NCBI GenBank assembly: GCA_903939665.1
Contig: CAJAHZ010000062.1
Coordinates: 1 to 19,528, forward strand
Direction: 5' to 3'
From: an uncultured Pseudomonadota bacterium
GTDB taxonomy: Bacteria; Pseudomonadota; Gammaproteobacteria; Burkholderiales; Rhodocyclaceae
DNA length: 19,528 nt
The translations under genes were made by a program, and so were the position numbers. Below the pieces are notes generated by a model. The model made no database searches. It saw nothing but the letters and a program-made list of their open reading frames with translations, and was not told the DNA's origin. Below are positions 15,478-19,528 of the stretch, one piece after another. The first letter of the stretch is position 1. Every line of letters begins with the position of its first letter.

Positions 15478-17583
15478 CTATTTCACACGCATGCCGGGCT
15501 GAGCGCCGGCATCGGGGGAGAGCAGGAAGATGCCGGGCGTCTGGCTGTCCGGGTCAGAAGCGGCCAGTACCATGCCTTCGCTCATGCCGAATTTCATTTT
15601 GCGCGGCGCGAGGTTGGCAACCATCATGGTCAGGCGACCGACCAGTTGTTCCGGATCATACGCTGCCTTGATGCCGGCGAAGACCTGGCGCGTGCCGAGC
15701 GGGCCGATGTCGAGGACGAGGCGCACCAGTTTGTCGGCACCTTCGACGTGCGAGGCTTCGGCAATGCGGGCAATACGCAGATCCACCTTCATGAAATCAT
15801 CGATCGTGATGTGCGTGCCGGCCTCGCTCGGTACGGCGGCTTGCGCGGCGGCGACAGCGGCGGCCTTCTCCTGCTTTTCGGCGTGTTTTTGCGGGGCCGG
15901 TTGCGGCGCTGGTGCCAGCGTGTCGCGGTTGGCTTCAACCAGTGCGTCCATCTGTTTTTTGTCGATGCGGGTCATCAGGTGCTCGTAGGTATTAATCGCA
16001 TGGCCGGCGGCCAGCGTGCTGGCTACGTCGTTCCAGACGAAAGGCGCGACATTGAGGAAAGCTTCGACTTTTGCCGTTAGCGCAGGCAGTACCGGCTTGA
16101 GCAGAATGGCGAGCTGGCGGAAGAGGTTGAGTGCGTTGGTGCAGGCGGCATGCAACTCGTTTTCGCGGCCTTCCTGCTTGGCCAGTTCCCACGGTTTGAC
16201 GCTGTCGACGTACTGGTTGGCGAGGTCCGTGAGCGCCATGATTTCGCGGATCGCCTTGCCGAATTCGCGCCCCTCTAAAAGGTCGGCGACGCCGCTGCTG
16301 CGTTCGCGGATCGCGATAAAGGCGGCGAGTGATTCGTCACAGGTGGTGAGCTGGCCGGCGAAGCGCTTGACGATGAAACCGGCCGAGCGGCTGGCGATGT
16401 TCACAAACTTGCCGACCAGATCCGAGTTCACTCGGGCAATGAAGTCGTCGAGGTTGAGGTCGATGTCTTCCATTGTGTTGGAGAGCTTGGCGGCGTAGTA
16501 GTAGCGCAGCCATTCCGGGTTAAGCCCCTGCTGCAGATACGATTCGGCGGTGATGAAGGTGCCGCGCGATTTGGACATCTTGGCGCCGTCGACGGTCAGG
16601 AAGCCGTGCGCAAATACCTTGCTGGGCGTGCGGTAGCCGGCGTGTTCCAGTTCCGCCGGCCAGAACAGCGCGTGGAAGTAGAGGATGTCCTTGCCGATGA
16701 AGTGATAGAGCTCGGTCTGCGACCCCGGTTTCCAGTATTCATCGAAATCAAGCCCTTTTTTGGCGCACAGGTTCTTGAACGAACCCATGTAGCCGATCGG
16801 TGCGTCGAGCCAGACGTAGAAGTACTTGCCCGGCGCATCGGGGATCTCGAAGCCGAAGTAGGGCGCGTCGCGTGAGATGTCCCAGTCGGTGAGATTGTTT
16901 TCGCCTTCGGCACCCAGCCACTCCTGCAACTTGTTGGCCGCTTCGTTTTGCAGCCGCCCTTCGCCCTGCGTCCAGCGCCGCAGGAATTGCTGGCAGCGCG
17001 GATCGGAGAGTTTGAAGAAGTAGTGCTCGGACTGGCGCAGTTCGGGCTTGGCGCCGGAGACGGCAGAGTACGGTTCAATCAGGTCGTTTGGTGTGTAAGC
17101 CGCACCGCAGCTTTCGCAGTTGTCGCCGTACTGATCCTTGGCGTGGCATTTTGGGCACTCGCCCTTGATGAAGCGGTCGGGCAGGAACATCTGCTTGACC
17201 GGGTCGTAATATTGCTCGATGGTGCGCTTCTCGATCAGGCCGGCGGCTTGCAGGCGGGCGTAGATCTCGTTGGCACAAGTGCGGGTCTCTTCCGAGTGCG
17301 TTGTATGGAAGTTGTCAAAAGCGACGTGAAAACCGGCAAAGTCGCGCGAGTGCTCGCCATGCACGCGGTCAATCAGCGCCTCGGGCGTGATGCCGTCCTT
17401 TTCCGCGCGCAGCATGATCGGCGTGCCGTGCGTGTCGTCGGCGCAGACGTACCAGCATTCCTGCCCGCGCATTTTCTGGAAACGCACCCAGATATCGGTC
17501 TGGATGTATTCGACCAGATGACCAAGGTGAATCGCGCCGTTGGCGTAGGGGAGGGCGGAGGTGACGAGAATCTTGCGGGTCAT
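15478..17583 (-). CDS. metG: Methionyl-tRNA synthetase
   Basis: This 701-residue cytoplasmic enzyme charges tRNA-Met with methionine. The N-terminal Rossmann core starts at PYANGAIHLGHLVEY with the HIGH-type motif HLGH at 19-22. A zinc-binding insert has C143, C146, C156 and C159 (CPKC and CESC). KMSKS lies at 335-339. The anticodon-binding helical domain follows. After a linker rich in alanine, glutamine and lysine (about 560-585) comes a C-terminal tRNA-binding/dimerisation domain (about 590-701) with DDFMKVDLRIARI and APRKMKFGMSEGM. This is the long MetRS form with an EMAP-type tail. The ATG at 17583 has only a weak ribosome-binding site. It is divergent from apbC. Confidence 0.96.
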   Translation of the reverse strand: MTRKILVTSALPYANGAIHLGHLVEYIQTDIWVRFQKMRGQECWYVCADDTHGTPIMLRAEKDGITPEALIDRVHGEHSRDFAGFHVAFDNFHTTHSEETRTCANEIYARLQAAGLIEKRTIEQYYDPVKQMFLPDRFIKGECPKCHAKDQYGDNCESCGAAYTPNDLIEPYSAVSGAKPELRQSEHYFFKLSDPRCQQFLRRWTQGEGRLQNEAANKLQEWLGAEGENNLTDWDISRDAPYFGFEIPDAPGKYFYVWLDAPIGYMGSFKNLCAKKGLDFDEYWKPGSQTELYHFIGKDILYFHALFWPAELEHAGYRTPSKVFAHGFLTVDGAKMSKSRGTFITAESYLQQGLNPEWLRYYYAAKLSNTMEDIDLNLDDFIARVNSDLVGKFVNIASRSAGFIVKRFAGQLTTCDESLAAFIAIRERSSGVADLLEGREFGKAIREIMALTDLANQYVDSVKPWELAKQEGRENELHAACTNALNLFRQLAILLKPVLPALTAKVEAFLNVAPFVWNDVASTLAAGHAINTYEHLMTRIDKKQMDALVEANRDTLAPAPQPAPQKHAEKQEKAAAVAAAQAAVPSEAGTHITIDDFMKVDLRIARIAEASHVEGADKLVRLVLDIGPLGTRQVFAGIKAAYDPEQLVGRLTMMVANLAPRKMKFGMSEGMVLAASDPDSQTPGIFLLSPDAGAQPGMRVK

Positions 17584-17701
17584 TGGATCAGTCGGTTGTC
17601 AGTTGTGCTTGCAGCGAAGGCTGCATTCTAGCAAAGTGCGGTCGGCAGCGTTTTCGGTTAAACTAGACTAAATTACTCGGGTATCTCTTAAGGAGCAATA
17701 A
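17584..17701. promoter_or_regulatory. Divergent metG/apbC intergenic promoter region
   Basis: This 118-base gap must hold promoters for both genes. On the metG side there is a six-base stem (TGCAGC / GCTGCA) with a GAAG loop at 17610-17625 and a TAGAAT -10-like element (minus strand, 17625-17630) without a clear -35. On the apbC side there is an IscR-like site and a strong AAGGAG ribosome-binding site (17690-17695). Confidence 0.5.
17660..17684 (+). promoter_or_regulatory. Putative IscR type 1 binding site upstream of apbC
   Basis: Two 10-base half-sites, AAACTAGACT and ACTCGGGTAT, flank AAATT. By eye this matches most positions of the 25-base type 1 IscR consensus (the ATA-GACT / AGTC-TAT pattern) as I know it. 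The site ends 17 bases before the apbC ATG, so it would overlap the promoter or early leader. IscR is the Fe-S cluster-sensing regulator, and ApbC is an Fe-S cluster carrier, so the logic fits. The motif match was not scored with a matrix. Confidence 0.6.
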
Positions 17702-18793
17702 ATGGCGGTAACGGTAGAGGCCGTGCAGGCGGCACTGAAGACACTGATCGATCCCAACACGCAAAAAGATTATGTTTCGGGCCGTTCGGCGAAGAACATC
17801 AAGGTAGAGGGCGACGACGTTTCGCTCGATATCGAGCTCGGCTATCCGGCAAAAACCCAGATCGATGGTATTCGCCGCGCTGTGATTGCGCAACTCAGGA
17901 CCATCCCTGGCGTTGGCAATATCAGCGCCAATGTGATGACAAAGATCGTCTCGCACAGCGTGCAGCGCGGTGTAAAGCTGATGCCTGGCGTCAAGAATAT
18001 TATTGCCATCGCCTCCGGCAAGGGCGGCGTCGGCAAGAGCACGACCGCTGTCAACCTCGCGTTGGCGCTGGCGCAGGAGGGCGCGGCAGTGGGCCTGCTC
18101 GATGCCGACATCTATGGCCCGTCGCTGCCGCAGATGCTCGGTCTGACCGGGCAGCAGCCGCAGTCGACCGACGGCAACTCGATGGAGCCGCTGGAAGCCT
18201 ACGGCCTGCAGGCAATGTCGATCGGTTTCATGATTGATGTCGATTCGCCGATGGTCTGGCGTGGCCCGATGGTGACGCAGGCCCTGGAACAACTACTTAA
18301 CCAGACAGCCTGGCGCGATCTTGATTATCTGGTTGTCGACATGCCGCCGGGTACGGGCGATACGCAACTGACTTTGGCGCAGAAGGTGCCGGTGACCGGT
18401 GCGGTGATCGTCACGACACCGCAGGACATCGCGCTGATCGATGCGCGCAAGGGCTTGAAAATGTTCGAGAAGGTCGGTATCCCCATCCTCGGTCTTGTCG
18501 AAAACATGAGCATTCATATCTGCTCGAAGTGCGGCAACGAAGAGCACATCTTCGGGCAAGGCGGCGGCGAGCTGATGTGCAAGGATTACGATACCGAGTT
18601 GCTCGGCTCATTGCCGCTGGAAATGTCGATTCGTGAACTGGCCGACGCCGGCAAGCCGACCGTTGTCGGTGCGCCGGATTCGCGAGCGGCGGAAATTTAC
18701 CGGACGATTGCCCGTCGATTGGCCGTCAAGGTAGCCGAGCGCGCCAGGGATATGACCAGCAAGTTTCCCAATATCGTCGTGCAGAATACCTGA
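17702..18793 (+). CDS. apbC: Mrp/ApbC family Fe-S cluster carrier ATPase
   Basis: This 363-residue cytoplasmic P-loop protein of the Mrp/NBP35 family delivers Fe-S clusters to target proteins. The N-terminal DUF59/MIP18-like domain (about 1-75) precedes the ATPase domain. The deviant Walker A GKGGVGKST starts at residue 106, followed by LLDADIYGPSLPQMLG and the DMPPGTGD Walker B region. CSKC (C274 and C277) is the bridging cluster site of the dimer. The start is fixed by AAGGAG about six bases before the ATG at 17702. An IscR-like site lies just upstream. The nearby HyfI, which binds one [4Fe-4S], is a possible client, but that is speculation. A run of seven T residues directly follows the stop, without an obvious stem. 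Confidence 0.95.
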   Translation: MAVTVEAVQAALKTLIDPNTQKDYVSGRSAKNIKVEGDDVSLDIELGYPAKTQIDGIRRAVIAQLRTIPGVGNISANVMTKIVSHSVQRGVKLMPGVKNIIAIASGKGGVGKSTTAVNLALALAQEGAAVGLLDADIYGPSLPQMLGLTGQQPQSTDGNSMEPLEAYGLQAMSIGFMIDVDSPMVWRGPMVTQALEQLLNQTAWRDLDYLVVDMPPGTGDTQLTLAQKVPVTGAVIVTTPQDIALIDARKGLKMFEKVGIPILGLVENMSIHICSKCGNEEHIFGQGGGELMCKDYDTELLGSLPLEMSIRELADAGKPTVVGAPDSRAAEIYRTIARRLAVKVAERARDMTSKFPNIVVQNT

Positions 18794-18838
18794 GTTTTTT
18801 TGTCGGAATTGATGGCAAAGCAATCCCCCATCGATTCC

Positions 18839-18880
18839 CCGGACGCCGTAAAATAGCGGCCTTTATTTAACGGTGTCCGG
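18839..18880 (+). promoter_or_regulatory. Inverted repeat (hairpin) in the dcd leader
   Basis: CCGGACGCCGT (18839-18849) and ACGGTGTCCGG (18870-18880) pair over 11 positions with one G-U wobble and a 20-base A/T-rich loop. It ends ten bases before the dcd ATG and has no T-tract after it, so it does not look like a terminator of apbC. The loop side includes TAAAAT (18849-18854), a possible -10 element. It could control dcd translation or be a protein-binding site. Confidence 0.5.
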
Positions 18881-18890
18881 GTGACCAGCG

Positions 18891-19457
18891 ATGTCCATCA
18901 AATCCGATAAGTGGATCCGCCGCATGGCGGAGCAGCACGGCATGATCGATCCCTTCGAGCCGAATCAGGTTCGCGAGATCGACGGTCGCAAGATCGTTTC
19001 CTACGGTACGTCCAGCTACGGCTACGATATCCGTTGTTCGAACGAGTTCAAGCTGTTTACGAACATCAATTCGACCATCGTCGATCCAAAAAACTTTGAT
19101 CCGAATTCGTTCGTCGAAGTGACCAATGATTTTTGCATCATCCCGCCGAACTCGTTCGCCCTGGCGCGTACCGTCGAATACTTCCGCATTCCGCGCAGCG
19201 TGTTGACCGTCTGTCTGGGCAAAAGCACCTATGCGCGTTGCGGCATCATCGTCAATGTCACGCCTTTCGAGCCCGAGTGGGAAGGCTACGTGACGCTGGA
19301 GTTCTCGAACACCACGCCGCTGCCGGCCAAGATTTACGCCAACGAAGGAATTGCGCAGGTGCTGTTCTTCGAGTCCGACGAAATTTGCGAAACCTCGTAC
19401 AAAGACCGCGGTGGCAAGTACCAGGGGCAGGTCGGCGTGACCTTGCCGAAAATCTAA
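18891..19457 (+). CDS. dcd: dCTP deaminase
   Basis: This 188-residue enzyme deaminates dCTP to dUTP, the main route to dUMP for thymidylate synthesis in many proteobacteria. Family signatures are SSYGYDIR near residue 42, GKSTYARCG with R116, and FEPEWEGYVTLEFSN with the catalytic glutamate E137. GIAQVLFFES and the C-terminal YKDRGGKYQGQ loop, which closes over the nucleotide, are both complete. Length is normal for the monofunctional enzyme. The ATG follows a weak GGGTGA site directly after the leader hairpin. It lies 97 bases behind apbC on the same strand and may be cotranscribed with it or have its own promoter. Confidence 0.95.
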   Translation: MSIKSDKWIRRMAEQHGMIDPFEPNQVREIDGRKIVSYGTSSYGYDIRCSNEFKLFTNINSTIVDPKNFDPNSFVEVTNDFCIIPPNSFALARTVEYFRIPRSVLTVCLGKSTYARCGIIVNVTPFEPEWEGYVTLEFSNTTPLPAKIYANEGIAQVLFFESDEICETSYKDRGGKYQGQVGVTLPKI

Positions 19458-19472
19458 ATCCTACCTCTTCTG

Positions 19473-19506
19473 ACGCAGAGAACGCAGAGACGCAGAGAAC
19501 GCAGAG
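19473..19506 (+). repeat. Short tandem repeat of ACGCAGAG units after dcd
   Basis: Four copies of ACGCAGAG start at 19473, 19482, 19490 and 19499 (spacing 9, 8, 9), 15 bases after the dcd stop. Similar AACGCAGAG arrays are common between genes in many bacterial genomes. The last copy runs into a palindrome. Confidence 0.75.
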
Positions 19507-19528
19507 ATAAACATATGGTTTTCTCTGC
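19501..19528. repeat. Imperfect palindrome at the window end
   Basis: GCAGAGA at 19501-19507 is matched by TCTCTGC at 19522-19528, with a near-symmetrical centre around CATATG. It could act as a hairpin terminator of dcd or form the edge of the repeat element. It is cut by the window end, so its full extent is unknown. Confidence 0.5.

Noticed and set aside
17625..17630. TAGAAT as a metG -10 promoter element (minus strand)
   Set aside because: No acceptable -35 hexamer lies 16-18 bases upstream, so it is mentioned only as part of the intergenic region.
19473..19506. CRISPR-like array
   Set aside because: The units are only 8 bases long and have no spacers; this is a simple tandem repeat.

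Overview
This GC-rich, densely packed window looks like a proteobacterial chromosome. The order metG / apbC (mrp) / dcd and an IscR-type site in front of apbC suggest a betaproteobacterium, perhaps a Rhodocyclales-type one; that taxonomic call is inference, because there is no rRNA here. Nearly all of the sequence is coding, no intergenic gap exceeds about 120 bases, and I see no tRNA, rRNA, IS element, prophage or CRISPR array.

Region 1 (1-7909, + strand) is a tightly coupled operon around a DUF2309 / DabA protein, the zinc-containing, carbonic-anhydrase-like subunit of the DAB inorganic-carbon accumulation system. It carries the end of one membrane protein, dabA, and then three complex-I antiporter-like subunits (PF00361 family). 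Each gene overlaps the next by 4-8 bases. The classical DAB system has one DabA and one such subunit (DabB), so this operon is expanded.

Region 2 (7934-15122, - strand) converges on region 1, with 24 bases between the stop codons. Read on its own strand it is hyfB-hyfC-hyfE-hyfF-hyfG-hyfI. This is the gene order of hydrogenase-4 with hyfA, hyfD and hyfH absent. The large subunit has lost all four Ni-Fe-binding cysteines, so this is not a hydrogenase. It resembles the energy-converting-hydrogenase-related (Ehr) complexes that lie between complex I and group 4 hydrogenases. The small subunit keeps four cysteines for one [4Fe-4S] cluster. A small two-helix membrane protein (15206-15463) sits just upstream of hyfB.

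Region 3 (15478-19457) is housekeeping: metG (-), then divergently apbC (+) and dcd (+). The window ends in a short tandem repeat (ACGCAGAG units) and an imperfect palindrome.

Working hypothesis (inference): the DabA/antiporter operon and the cofactor-poor Hyf/Ehr operon may form one ion-coupled machine for CO2 hydration/bicarbonate accumulation. This would be analogous to cyanobacterial NDH-1 complexes that carry CupA/CupB. The sequence shows adjacency and residue losses; it does not show physical association.
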